This document shows, in pieces, positions 24,468 through 33,869 of a stretch of 64,000 nt of DNA (the first letter of the stretch is position 1; each line of letters opens with the position of its first letter). Made by a program: the position numbers and the translations under genes. Location: positions 1 to 64,000 of the forward strand of contig CALRQJ020000002.1 in assembly GCA_943370285.1 (NCBI GenBank), given 5' to 3'. This DNA comes from CALRQJ02 sp943370285. GTDB taxonomy: Bacteria > Bacteroidota > Bacteroidia > Chitinophagales > Chitinophagaceae. The notes beneath the pieces were generated by a model. The model was given only the letters and a program-made list of their open reading frames with translations, had not been told where the DNA came from and ran no database searches.

Positions 24468-25001
24468 ATGTTGAAACAAATCAAATATTTCGGAGAAGAT
24501 CTGCACCGGCTCTTAGGCAAACATAAAATTAGAATTTTACATGTTTGGCTAAGCCGAGTTTTTTGGGGTCTTTTTCTATATCGGTTTGAACGAGGAATGT
24601 TTCTAACATTCGGCCGTTCTTACGAATATTTTCGAATTATATTGATACCCATTTTCAATCTTTGGCAATCTTATTCCAATATGGATATTCATTACAAAGC
24701 CGATATAAAAGGAGGTTTAATTGTATTGCATCCGTCTGTGGGTGTTGTAGTTTCAGGCCGTTCTATTATCGGTAGAAGGTTAACACTTACTGGCGGTAAT
24801 ATTATTGGAGCAAGGGGAGAATGTCCATGGGGCGGTTTGGTTCTAGGAGATGAGTGCGGCTTAGGTGCTAATGCAGTTGTACTTGGACCTGTTAAATTAG
24901 GCAACAGAATTAGTATTGGTGCATCTGCTTGCGTTATTAATGATTGTTTGGAAGATGGAGCAAGTTTAGTTGGAGTGCCTGCAAAAAAGATTAATAAGTA
25001 G
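24468..25001 (+). CDS. Serine acetyltransferase-like hexapeptide-repeat protein
   Basis: 177 residues. An N-terminal helical part with two hydrophobic stretches (about 25-65) precedes a left-handed beta-helix formed by hexapeptide repeats (VLHPSVGVVVSGRSIIGRRL, LGDECGLGANAVVLGPVKLG, ISIGASACVINDCLEDGASL). It ends with the typical VGVPAKKI. CysE-like proteins in glycan loci usually O- or N-acetylate sugars rather than serine. It lies 13 bases after the GT-B gene and one base ahead of the next start codon. Confidence 0.85.
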   Translation: MLKQIKYFGEDLHRLLGKHKIRILHVWLSRVFWGLFLYRFERGMFLTFGRSYEYFRIILIPIFNLWQSYSNMDIHYKADIKGGLIVLHPSVGVVVSGRSIIGRRLTLTGGNIIGARGECPWGGLVLGDECGLGANAVVLGPVKLGNRISIGASACVINDCLEDGASLVGVPAKKINK

Positions 25002-25002
25002 C

Positions 25003-26250
25003 ATGAAAATTGCACATATTGTTCAGAATTATTTTCCATCTCTCGGAGGTACACAAACGCTATTTAGAAATGTATCTGAAAGATTAGCAAAGCAGTTTAA
25101 CGATGAGGTTACAGTCTTTACTACTAACTCATTTCTTGGACCTGAAAAACCTTTGTTTAAGAAGATTCAACTAATTGAAGAAACCATTGAATTAGTTAAC
25201 ATTAAACGTTTTGCCTTTTTCAAATTTCAAAAACCCATCATCAATGTGCTACTCAAATTTTGTATCAAGCTTGGTTTGAACAATCTAAAGCACAGATTAG
25301 TGAGTTTATATCTCGGTCCATGGTCGCCATCAATGATTAAAGCAGTAATTGCCTATCAGCCAGACATCATCTGTGCTTCCTCTTCAGATTATTTGTACAT
25401 GCAATTGCCTTTGTATCTACAAAAACACCATATCAAGATTCCATTTGTATTTATGGGAGCTGTACATTTTAAAGAAGATGAATCGTACCATCCTTTAGCA
25501 CCTAGAACTTTAGAGGCTATTCATTTATCAGCCGCTTATATTGCTAATACGACTTACGAAAAAGATAGACTCATCAAATACGGTGTTAATGCCGATAAAA
25601 TTAAAGTGGTGGGTTGTGGTGTTGCTTTGGAAGATTTTAATAAGGTATATGACGGAAGCTTACACCAACGTTATCCTATCGGTCAAAAAAAAGTGATTGG
25701 CTATGTTGGCCGGCATGAAGCATCGAAAGGGATTGATACTTTAATTGATGCGATGCAACTATTATGGCAACAAGGGGAAGATTGTTTTTTGTTGATTGCC
25801 GGGTCAGTATCTCCATATACAGAACAATTGTTAGCTAAGTTAAAAGCACTTCCTCCTGCATTTCAACAGCATTATGCTTTGGTTTCTAACTTTACAGATG
25901 AAGAAAAAAAGCAAATTTATTTGTCGTTAGATGTCTTTGTATCTGTCTCGAAAGCTGAATCGTTTGGTATTGTTTATTTAGAAGCATGGGCTTGTAAAAA
26001 GCCGGTGGTTGGTGCAAATATTGGTGCGGTCAGAAGTGTGATTAGCGATAACAAGGATGGGTTTATTGTTGAACCTGATAGTCCGGAAGTTTTAGCAAAT
26101 CGCATACAACAATTAACACAGGATAAAGCGTTAGCCCAACAATTAGGCGAAAATGGTTATCAAAAAGTAAAGGCACAATATACTTGGGATATTATAGCTG
26201 CAAAATACAGGGCGGTTTATACGGAGGTATTGGAGGCCCCCATCCCATAG
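25003..26250 (+). CDS. Glycosyltransferase family 4
   Basis: About 415 residues. GT-B fold: N-terminal MKIAHIVQNYFPSLGGTQTL with the acceptor-side glycine loop, and C-terminal donor domain VIGYVGRHEASKGIDTLIDA. The GT4 donor motif KAESFGIVYLEAWACKKPVVG carries the EX7E glutamates. I chose the ATG at 25003, immediately after the acetyltransferase stop; a longer frame upstream overlaps that gene. The acceptor sugar is unknown. The gap after it (26251-26387) shows no gene. Confidence 0.92.
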   Translation: MKIAHIVQNYFPSLGGTQTLFRNVSERLAKQFNDEVTVFTTNSFLGPEKPLFKKIQLIEETIELVNIKRFAFFKFQKPIINVLLKFCIKLGLNNLKHRLVSLYLGPWSPSMIKAVIAYQPDIICASSSDYLYMQLPLYLQKHHIKIPFVFMGAVHFKEDESYHPLAPRTLEAIHLSAAYIANTTYEKDRLIKYGVNADKIKVVGCGVALEDFNKVYDGSLHQRYPIGQKKVIGYVGRHEASKGIDTLIDAMQLLWQQGEDCFLLIAGSVSPYTEQLLAKLKALPPAFQQHYALVSNFTDEEKKQIYLSLDVFVSVSKAESFGIVYLEAWACKKPVVGANIGAVRSVISDNKDGFIVEPDSPEVLANRIQQLTQDKALAQQLGENGYQKVKAQYTWDIIAAKYRAVYTEVLEAPIP

Positions 26251-26387
26251 GGTGGAACAATACAACCCCTTTGTGTTCGTTCTGTAATTACGTAGTGGTC
26301 TGTGCGGTAAAACAATAAAAATTGTAACTAGTAACTTGAAATCCTGAATGTAAATCAACTGTATTTTTTTCAGACTAATCATCAACT

Positions 26388-28253
26388 ATGTGCGGCATAA
26401 CCGGAATATATCATTACCATAAAAATATCAGAGCTGATATACCATATATCAAATGGGCATTGCAAAGTATGCACCATCGTGGACCCGATTCAAATGGTAT
26501 TTGGGATAATGGTGAAAATTACGGTGCCGGTTTTGTACGCTTATCAATAAGAGATTTGAGTGAAAATGGCAGTCAGCCAATGTTGTCAGAAGATGGCCAA
26601 TATTGTATTTCCTTCAACGGCGAAATGTACAATACCGATACATTTAAACAACGATTGATTGAAAAAGGTGTTCGGTTCAAATCAACCACCGATACAGAAG
26701 TATTACTCTATGGTTTAATTCATTGGGGAGCTGAATATGTGTTGCAACAATTTGATGGCATTTTTGCTTTTGCTTTTTACAGCCATAAAGAAAATAAACT
26801 CATTTTGGCCCGTGACCGCAGCGGTATCAAACCGCTATACATTGGTAAGTGTACCGAAGGCGTGGTTTATAGTTCGCAATACGATCATATCATCAACCAT
26901 GATTACTTCAAAAACAATCCGATTGATGCCGAAGCGGTTGGAGCCTACTTGTCACTAGGCTATGTGCCTGAAAACAGTGGTCTGATTGCAGGCACTTATT
27001 TATTACCGCATGGTTATTACGCCGTGATAAACAAACAAGGATTAACAACGTATAAATTCTACCAATATCCACTGCACCAACCAACAACAAGTAGGGTAGA
27101 TTTAACAACAGCCTTAGAAGAAAGTGTATTGTCGCAAATGGTGAGTGATGTGCCATTGGGTACATTTATGAGTGGTGGTGTAGATAGTCCGTTAGTAGCT
27201 TATTTCGCTAACAAACACACGAATATAAAATCATTTACCATTGGCGTAGATGATCCTAAAATAGATGAAAGTAAAGCAGCGGCAGAATATGCCAATATTT
27301 TTAAAACAGAACATGCATGCAAATTCATCACAGAGCAAGATTTACTCCAAACAATTGATGATAATACAAAAGCATTCAGTGAACCATTTGCCGATTATTC
27401 ATCCATTCCTACTTTAATTTTATCACAATTTGCAAGAGAAAAAGTAACGGTGGCCTTAAGTGGCGATGGTGGCGATGAATTGTTTTGGGGTTATCCCCGA
27501 AATGAAAAAATGTTACGACAAGGGTTGTTGTTTCAGCAATCAAAAGCAGCTAGATGGTTGAAGTTTTTGGGTGAAAAACTAGGTGGTGGAAAAAGAGAAA
27601 CCATCAAACGACATCTTGAAGTTAATGATTTTCCGGCTTTTTATTACCGTTCTTTATTCATTACCGGAGCAGAATATTGGCTACCTACTTTGTTCAAAGC
27701 AAAAGCAGCACCTGCTTTCTTTTTAGATGAAGTGTATGAAAATAAAGACAGTATTTTGACCGATGCCAACAGCATAATGAACGTATTACGTAAGTTGGAA
27801 TTTGATATTCACTTGCAACGCATTCTAATAAAAGTGGATCGGGCAAGTATGTACCATAGTTTAGAAGTACGTGTGCCGGTTTTAAGTAATAGTATGATTG
27901 ATTACAGTACTAGTTTGAGTTATAAAGATTGTATTCAACATGGTATTGGCAAATACAATCTCAAACAATTGCTAGTGTCTAAATCATCAGAAGATTTAGT
28001 CATGCGACCCAAAAAAGGTTTTATTATTCCCATTGGAAATTGGCTACGAAAAGAATTGCGAAAAGATGTGGAAGATAAATTAATGAACATGCCGCAAGAA
28101 CTTGCCGTGCTGTTTAATCGCAATGAATTAGAACGTTTGTTGCGAGAACACATGAGTGGCAAACAAGATTGGGGTTGGTTTATTTGGGCCTTGTACGCTT
28201 TAGTGAATTGGAATAACCATCACCGCAAAAGTTTTAAAGCACCGGTAGCATGA
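26388..28253 (+). CDS. AsnB-type glutamine-dependent amidotransferase 1
   Basis: 621 residues. The class II glutaminase domain starts MCGITGIYHYHKN with the catalytic Cys2 after Met removal, and RGPDSNG is the expected binding loop. The synthetase domain has the PP-loop FMSGGVDSPLVAYFAN (about 258-273) and VALSGDGGDELFWGYP. AsnB homologues in surface-glycan loci often amidate uronic acids rather than aspartate. It overlaps the next gene by four bases (ATGA), so it is part of the transferase operon. A second, distinct AsnB is encoded at 37433. Confidence 0.92.
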   Translation: MCGITGIYHYHKNIRADIPYIKWALQSMHHRGPDSNGIWDNGENYGAGFVRLSIRDLSENGSQPMLSEDGQYCISFNGEMYNTDTFKQRLIEKGVRFKSTTDTEVLLYGLIHWGAEYVLQQFDGIFAFAFYSHKENKLILARDRSGIKPLYIGKCTEGVVYSSQYDHIINHDYFKNNPIDAEAVGAYLSLGYVPENSGLIAGTYLLPHGYYAVINKQGLTTYKFYQYPLHQPTTSRVDLTTALEESVLSQMVSDVPLGTFMSGGVDSPLVAYFANKHTNIKSFTIGVDDPKIDESKAAAEYANIFKTEHACKFITEQDLLQTIDDNTKAFSEPFADYSSIPTLILSQFAREKVTVALSGDGGDELFWGYPRNEKMLRQGLLFQQSKAARWLKFLGEKLGGGKRETIKRHLEVNDFPAFYYRSLFITGAEYWLPTLFKAKAAPAFFLDEVYENKDSILTDANSIMNVLRKLEFDIHLQRILIKVDRASMYHSLEVRVPVLSNSMIDYSTSLSYKDCIQHGIGKYNLKQLLVSKSSEDLVMRPKKGFIIPIGNWLRKELRKDVEDKLMNMPQELAVLFNRNELERLLREHMSGKQDWGWFIWALYALVNWNNHHRKSFKAPVA

Positions 28254-29425
28254 ATATTGCATTAGTGGTAGAAAGCTTTCCCACCATCAGCGAAACCTTT
28301 ATCACAAATAAAGTACTAGAACTCTGCAAAAGAGGGCATCAAGTTACCGTTATCAGAAACAGTAATGGACATGATGAACAATTGGTGCAACTGTACGGCT
28401 TAAATAATATTTCCAATTTGCATATTATGAATGCAGTTGTTCCAAAATCAGCAACTGAACTCTTTAAGACAATTGTTTCTCATCCTTTACAAGTAATACA
28501 AGCATTTTTTCAAAAAGGTTCATTCAAAACCAATTTACGGCATCAACTTTATCTTACTGTTTTTAAAGCTGATTTTGATATTGTACATTTTGAGTTTTCG
28601 GGTTTGGGTGTTGTCTACCAACCCATAATGCAATACATCAAAGCTGCAAAAGTAGTGAGTTGTAGAGGCACAGCTGAAAAAGTAAAACCATTTACAGAAC
28701 CCGGCAGAAAAGAACAACTGCAACAATTGTTTACATCGGTTGATGCTATTCATTGTGTATCGCAGGATATGGTGAATACGATAAAAAGTTATTGTAAGGC
28801 TGATGCCAATATTTTTGTCAATCGTCCCTCTATCGACATTAATTATTTTAAACGTCAAAAAGTAAAACCATCTTCAGCTACATTTCAGCTACTTTCTATT
28901 GGTCGTTTTACTTTTCAAAAAGGATATTTAATTGGATTGTTAGCAGCGAAAAAAATGAAAGATGCAGGGATCGATTTTGAATGGCTGATAGTTGGTGATG
29001 GCCCATTAAGAGAAGAAGTAATTTTTCATATCCATACACTTGGTTTAGAAAAAGAGGTTAAGTTGTTAGGAAAGAAAAATCGCAACGAAGTATTTGAATT
29101 GTACCAGCATACCGATGTTTTCTTGCTAAGCAGTGTTTATGAAGGTATTGCTAATGTAGTATTGGAAGCAATGGCAATGGAAATACCGGTAGTAAGTACC
29201 AAAAGCGGCGGTTTAGAAGAAGTAATTGTATCTGGTGTAGATGGTTTTTTAGCTGAAGTTTACGACCACGAACAATTAGCAGCGCAATTGATACAATTAC
29301 AAGCTGATACTAAGCTGAGAGCAGAAATGGGCAAGAAAGCTCGACAAAAAATTGAAGCGTCGTTCACTATAACTCGTCAGGCCGATGAATTTGAACAGCA
29401 ATATCAACGCATACTGCAACGTTAA
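28250..29425 (+). CDS. Glycosyltransferase family 4
   Basis: 391 residues. N-terminal MNIALVVESFPTISETFITN is a typical GT4 start with the SETFI motif. The donor domain shows LLSIGRFTFQKGYLIGLLAA, VGDGPLREEV and SSVYEGIANVVLEAMAMEIPVVSTKSGG-type EX7E residues. Its four-base overlap with the amidotransferase gene suggests coupled translation. The linkage made is unknown. Confidence 0.92.
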   Translation: MNIALVVESFPTISETFITNKVLELCKRGHQVTVIRNSNGHDEQLVQLYGLNNISNLHIMNAVVPKSATELFKTIVSHPLQVIQAFFQKGSFKTNLRHQLYLTVFKADFDIVHFEFSGLGVVYQPIMQYIKAAKVVSCRGTAEKVKPFTEPGRKEQLQQLFTSVDAIHCVSQDMVNTIKSYCKADANIFVNRPSIDINYFKRQKVKPSSATFQLLSIGRFTFQKGYLIGLLAAKKMKDAGIDFEWLIVGDGPLREEVIFHIHTLGLEKEVKLLGKKNRNEVFELYQHTDVFLLSSVYEGIANVVLEAMAMEIPVVSTKSGGLEEVIVSGVDGFLAEVYDHEQLAAQLIQLQADTKLRAEMGKKARQKIEASFTITRQADEFEQQYQRILQR

Positions 29426-29447
29426 TTAACCAAGAAAATTCGAAATT

Positions 29448-30803
29448 TTGATATTCTCCTTTATTCGCTATGCTCAACCCGGTTGGAAGTTTAATGTTTT
29501 GCCAAAGGCAAAAACATTTTCTACCTATTTGTTTCATCCACAATGGTTGCCGCTACCCGGCAGTTTTCAAGAACCCATTGATGAACGTTTCGAAACGGAT
29601 GCTGCTCGTTATGCCGATGTTGGCTACCGTGCCTGGAACCGTGGCATCATGCAAGAAACTACTGCTGAAACAGCTGCCAAAATCATGGCGCTACCTAAGC
29701 CAAGTTTGAAAGATGAATACCGATTCATTTTTAAGTATTGGGGCAGACATTGGGCTACGTATGCATTACTGCGTCGGATATTTTCTTTTCATAATCCCAT
29801 TGCAGAGGTGATAGCTTACTCAAAAGTCTCTGATACAGTTCGCTTAAATGCTTATGGTAATCCTGTCGATCAAAATCCCTATCATCAATTTGATTCCCCT
29901 TTAGTAAAAGCACAACCTAAGATTTCAGTCATTATTCCAACACTCAATCGTTATCAATATTTAAGAGATGTAATGTTGGATTTGGAAAAACAAGACTATA
30001 CCAATTTTGATGTGATAGTAGTTGACCAGAGTGAACCATTCAATGAAGCTTTCTACAAAGAATTTAAGTTGAACATGAAAGCTTTTCACCAGAAAGAAAA
30101 GTTATTATGGACTGCACGTAATAGAGCTGTGAGAGAAAGCGATGCTGATTATCTATTGTTTTTTGATGATGATTCTCGAGTTGAATCGGATTGGATTACC
30201 CAACATTTAAAATCCCTAGATTTTTTTAATGCTGAAATTTCTGCCGGTGTTTCATTGGCAGTGATTGGAGCAAAAGTGCCGCAGAGTTACAGCTACTTCC
30301 GTTGGGCCGATCAATTCGACAGCGGCAATGCACTAGTTAAAAGAGAAGTGTTTCATAAAATTGGTTTGTTCGATTTACAGTTCAACAAGCAAAGTATGGG
30401 TGATGGTGAGTTTGGCATTAGAGCTTATCTCAATGGTATTCACAGTATATCCAATCCATTCGGTAAACGAATACACTTAAAAGTATCTGATGGCGGATTA
30501 AGAGAAATTGGCCATTGGGATGGCTTTAGACCAAAAAAATGGTTTGCACCAAAGCCCATTCCAAGTGTGGTTTATCTCTACAAAAAATACTTCCCCAAAC
30601 ATTTATACCACGATTCTATTTTGCTGGGCATCATGTTATCAAACGTAGGGTATAAAAACAAACGAAAGAATAATATGCTGGCACTCAGTATTTTTCTAAC
30701 CATTGTTAAATCGCCTTTACTGCTGATTCAATTTTTAAAATCCAGAAAAAAAGCCAACGCTATGCTTGCCGAAGGCCATAAAATTGAGGTGCTAGCAAGA
30801 TGA
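29448..30803 (+). CDS. Glycosyltransferase family 2 with N-terminal extension
   Basis: 451 residues. The first 155 residues are an extension without a motif I recognise. The GT-A domain then starts at KISVIIPTLNRYQYLRDVML, with YLLFFDDDSRVESDWI as the DxD metal site and DQFDSGNALVKREVFHKIGL further on. The start is a TTG at 29448, since the next in-frame Met is more than 60 codons later, inside the conserved extension. It overlaps the next gene by four bases. Confidence 0.85.
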   Translation: MIFSFIRYAQPGWKFNVLPKAKTFSTYLFHPQWLPLPGSFQEPIDERFETDAARYADVGYRAWNRGIMQETTAETAAKIMALPKPSLKDEYRFIFKYWGRHWATYALLRRIFSFHNPIAEVIAYSKVSDTVRLNAYGNPVDQNPYHQFDSPLVKAQPKISVIIPTLNRYQYLRDVMLDLEKQDYTNFDVIVVDQSEPFNEAFYKEFKLNMKAFHQKEKLLWTARNRAVRESDADYLLFFDDDSRVESDWITQHLKSLDFFNAEISAGVSLAVIGAKVPQSYSYFRWADQFDSGNALVKREVFHKIGLFDLQFNKQSMGDGEFGIRAYLNGIHSISNPFGKRIHLKVSDGGLREIGHWDGFRPKKWFAPKPIPSVVYLYKKYFPKHLYHDSILLGIMLSNVGYKNKRKNNMLALSIFLTIVKSPLLLIQFLKSRKKANAMLAEGHKIEVLAR

Positions 30804-31951
30804 GATTAGGCATTATTTCTGATTGCATTCATGTCAATACAGCAGAAGGCATTGCTGCAAGTGAAGTGCATATCTTTGTAAGGCAGATGGAGGCATTAGC
30901 CAAACATTTTGATGAGGTATATATCTGTTGTCCATTTAAACGTCACGACGGTACTACTCCGGTTACACCATATACTAATTCAGCCATTCATTTTGTGCCA
31001 TTGCCCGAGGTAGGAGGAAATAATCTTGCAGCTAAATTCAAATTGCTTAGTACCATTCCAACATGGTGGAAGGCATTTAAAACAGTGGACAAACTAACGG
31101 ATATTGTTTATCAACGTTTCCCCAATAACCTCAACATTCCCGGCTTTTTATATTTCTATTTGAAAAAGAAAAAAGTATTTGCTACTTATACAGGAACTTG
31201 GGGCAAAAATGCGGAGCCCATTAGTTATACGTTTCAAAAATGGTTGCTTAAAAAATATTTTAGAGGTCCGGTTTGGGTGTATGCAGATTTAGAACAACCA
31301 GTTGGTAATATTTACGGCGGTTTTAGTCCATCTTACAGCATAACAGAATGGAATGAAGAGACAGCACAAGTTGCAGAACGTATCTCCAATATTCAACAAA
31401 ATGGAATTCAAACATTGAAAATGGTTTCAGTTGGCACTTTTATCGATTACAAAAACCAACAATATATTTTAGATACTTGCTTGCTGTTGCATCAAAAAAA
31501 TATTCCTTTTCATTTGTATTTGGTTGGTGGCGGACCGTTGATGGAGCAGTATCGTAATTTTATAAACACACATCAACTTACTGACTGTATCACGCTAACA
31601 GGAAAAATGACGTATGGTGAGTTAAGGAAATTATATAGGGCCTGCGATTTTGTAGTACAATCACCATTATCCGAAGGTTTCGGTAAAGTGCCAATCGAAG
31701 GGTTTTTTCATGGCACAGTTCCCATCATCAATAATCTTACCATGGCCCAATACATTACAGGCAATGGTAAACGAGGTATTTTATTTGATGTAGCTGATCA
31801 ACATGCATTGTTTACTGCTTTATCAAAACTGCATCAAGACCAGTCTGCTTTACCCGAAATGATTGAAGCCGGTCGGCATTTCGCTAAAGGACTTACCTTA
31901 GAGGCTTGGGCCGAAGGCTACTATAAAACCATTACAACTTACTTTGCGTAA
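30800..31951 (+). CDS. Glycosyltransferase family 4
   Basis: 383 residues. The C-terminal GT4 donor domain is clear: KMVSVGTFIDYKNQQYILDT, YLVGGGPLMEQYRNF and SPLSEGFGKVPIEGFFHGTVPI with the EX7E pair. The N-terminus MRLGIISDCIHVNTAEGIAA replaces the usual glycine-rich loop. It overlaps the GT2 gene by four bases and the ligase-like gene by eight. Confidence 0.88.
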   Translation: MRLGIISDCIHVNTAEGIAASEVHIFVRQMEALAKHFDEVYICCPFKRHDGTTPVTPYTNSAIHFVPLPEVGGNNLAAKFKLLSTIPTWWKAFKTVDKLTDIVYQRFPNNLNIPGFLYFYLKKKKVFATYTGTWGKNAEPISYTFQKWLLKKYFRGPVWVYADLEQPVGNIYGGFSPSYSITEWNEETAQVAERISNIQQNGIQTLKMVSVGTFIDYKNQQYILDTCLLLHQKNIPFHLYLVGGGPLMEQYRNFINTHQLTDCITLTGKMTYGELRKLYRACDFVVQSPLSEGFGKVPIEGFFHGTVPIINNLTMAQYITGNGKRGILFDVADQHALFTALSKLHQDQSALPEMIEAGRHFAKGLTLEAWAEGYYKTITTYFA

Positions 31952-33260
31952 ACGGATTTTACTCTGGAAATATTTGGCCGCTGCCGGCATCGGTATTGGT
32001 GTGGGCTTCCGTGCTATTCCACCGGTTGTAGTGGGTATTGTATATCTATTGATTTTGACTTATTGTATCATTAAGTTTTTACAGAACGATGTGTCTGCTT
32101 TGTTTTCCATTTTACCATTGGCTATTTATAATGAAATCATTGTAAGAGGTTATGCCAGATGGGTTCCTTACCTAACCATGCAGTATGTGTATTTGATTGG
32201 TTTCACTTTCATGTTACTCACTCGAAAAGAGAAAACACAGGCACATTCTAAAGTGTATGTGTTTATGTTAGCTTATGCGTTATTGGAAGTTGTCAATGGT
32301 TTTTATCCATACATACCACAGTTGTTACGTTCTACACTCGTTCAAACATTTTCATTATTGATGGTGGTGGTTTGGGCTTGCAATACAGTGCTTACTCCGG
32401 CTATGATTAATAAGTTAATGGACAACTTGAAAGTAGCAGCGGTTTATTTAGCAGGTATTGTATTGGTGGCTCACTTGAAAGGCGATATTGAATATGGTTC
32501 TGCATCTAGTTCTGATGCAAGTAATGACCTTGCACCGGTTCAGTTGAGTGGATATTTAGGCACCGGTGCAGTCATATTTTTTCTCACCTTAATGAACCGA
32601 CAAGATAAATCGAACAAAACTTTTCAGCTGATTGCATTTGCATTTGTAACCATCATCATGGTACTAACCTTTTCTCGTGGAGGATTATACTTTTTAGTGG
32701 TTACAATAGTTTTATATTTCTATTATAACAGGGCTCAAATTGGCAACTATTTCAGGTTTATTATTTTGATTCCTGTAGTCATGTTAATTTATAGTTTAGT
32801 GGTGCAACAGACCGGCGGTAAAATTGTAGAACGTTACGAAGAAAAAGGAGCATCTAGCCGAGAAGACCTTGTAGCGATTGGTTTTACACTGTTTGCCCGA
32901 AATCCAATTATCGGTGTTGGAACAAGTAATTATAACACTGAAATCAAGAAGCAAAAATTATTCTATGTTGAATCCGGAGCTCACAATGAATTTGTAAGAG
33001 CGGCAGCAGAACATGGGATTCTTGGAATTATGACGTATTGGGTCTTTTATATTGTACTTTTTTTCGAAATCATGAAACGACGGCAACCTCAAAAACAATA
33101 TGCTGTATTCTTTCTCGTTTTATTCTGTTTGATTACCGTTCACAACGGGTTAAAAATTAGTTTACAACCTATCATTTTAATGTTGGCAGTGGCTACGCCG
33201 TCTATCATGAAAATGCAAAAATTGGTTCATGTTACAAATAAAAAACAGCTCAGGGCCTGA
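31944..33260 (+). CDS. O-antigen ligase / polymerase-like membrane protein
   Basis: 438 residues with about ten to twelve hydrophobic segments. The Wzy_C/ligase signature is present: the cytoplasmic-side FSRGGLYFLVVTIVLYFYY and the large periplasmic loop with NPIIGVGTSNYN, ESGAHNEFVRAAAEHGILG. Such proteins either polymerise O-units (Wzy) or ligate glycan to a lipid (WaaL); sequence alone cannot separate these. The TTG start at 31944 overlaps the preceding gene by eight bases. In an ABC-transporter locus a ligase role is the simpler reading. Confidence 0.88.
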   Translation: MRKRILLWKYLAAAGIGIGVGFRAIPPVVVGIVYLLILTYCIIKFLQNDVSALFSILPLAIYNEIIVRGYARWVPYLTMQYVYLIGFTFMLLTRKEKTQAHSKVYVFMLAYALLEVVNGFYPYIPQLLRSTLVQTFSLLMVVVWACNTVLTPAMINKLMDNLKVAAVYLAGIVLVAHLKGDIEYGSASSSDASNDLAPVQLSGYLGTGAVIFFLTLMNRQDKSNKTFQLIAFAFVTIIMVLTFSRGGLYFLVVTIVLYFYYNRAQIGNYFRFIILIPVVMLIYSLVVQQTGGKIVERYEEKGASSREDLVAIGFTLFARNPIIGVGTSNYNTEIKKQKLFYVESGAHNEFVRAAAEHGILGIMTYWVFYIVLFFEIMKRRQPQKQYAVFFLVLFCLITVHNGLKISLQPIILMLAVATPSIMKMQKLVHVTNKKQLRA

Positions 33261-33867
33261 TTTGTCTGCATTGGCCATTTGTCAGATGCAGTGTTTCCCG
33301 AATTCATTTGCAACCAAATTGGGGCAAGCATATATAGCCAAAACCTTAGAATGGTTTTTGGTACAGGAGCAACGTTTTTTATACCATGTAACCAATGGCC
33401 AAAAAATTGTTGGTTATTGCGGCGGATTTGTTCCTCGGGGTTATGGCGACGGCAGTAGTAGCGGCATGTTACAACATGCATTTAAAGAAGCTGTTGTAGG
33501 GGTATTGAAAAAGCCTTGGCTTTTATTTCATGCTGAATTAAGACCATTGTATCCACTAATTTTCAGAAATATCAAAGCAAGAATATTTAAAACTAAACCA
33601 AAACCTACCCAAGAACAATTAGCAGTTTATAAGAAAAGAGCAGGTTTAGTGGTGATTGGTGTGTTGCCCGAAAGTAGAGGTACTGGTGTGATTAAACTGC
33701 TGATGGAAGAATTTGATCGTAAAGCAATCGCATTACATACTTACGACACAGCTTTGTCGGTAAAAAAAGAAAATCTTCGTGCCATTGGGGCCTATCAAAA
33801 ATTTGGATGGGAGATTATTGAAGAACATGCCATCACTTATGTATTAGGCAAAACCATTCCGCATTAA
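33229..33867 (+). CDS. GNAT family N-acetyltransferase
   Basis: 212 residues. The GNAT acetyl-CoA motif A is visible late in the protein: LVVIGVLPESRGTGVIKLLMEEFDRKA, followed by LSVKKENLRAIGAYQKFGWEII. The N-terminus (about 10-75) forms the first fold half with GYCGGFVPRG. It overlaps the ligase-like gene by 32 bases and is followed after two bases by a glycosyltransferase. It could acetylate an amino sugar of this glycan, an inference from position. Confidence 0.82.
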   Translation: MLQIKNSSGPDLSALAICQMQCFPNSFATKLGQAYIAKTLEWFLVQEQRFLYHVTNGQKIVGYCGGFVPRGYGDGSSSGMLQHAFKEAVVGVLKKPWLLFHAELRPLYPLIFRNIKARIFKTKPKPTQEQLAVYKKRAGLVVIGVLPESRGTGVIKLLMEEFDRKAIALHTYDTALSVKKENLRAIGAYQKFGWEIIEEHAITYVLGKTIPH

Positions 33868-33869
33868 GC

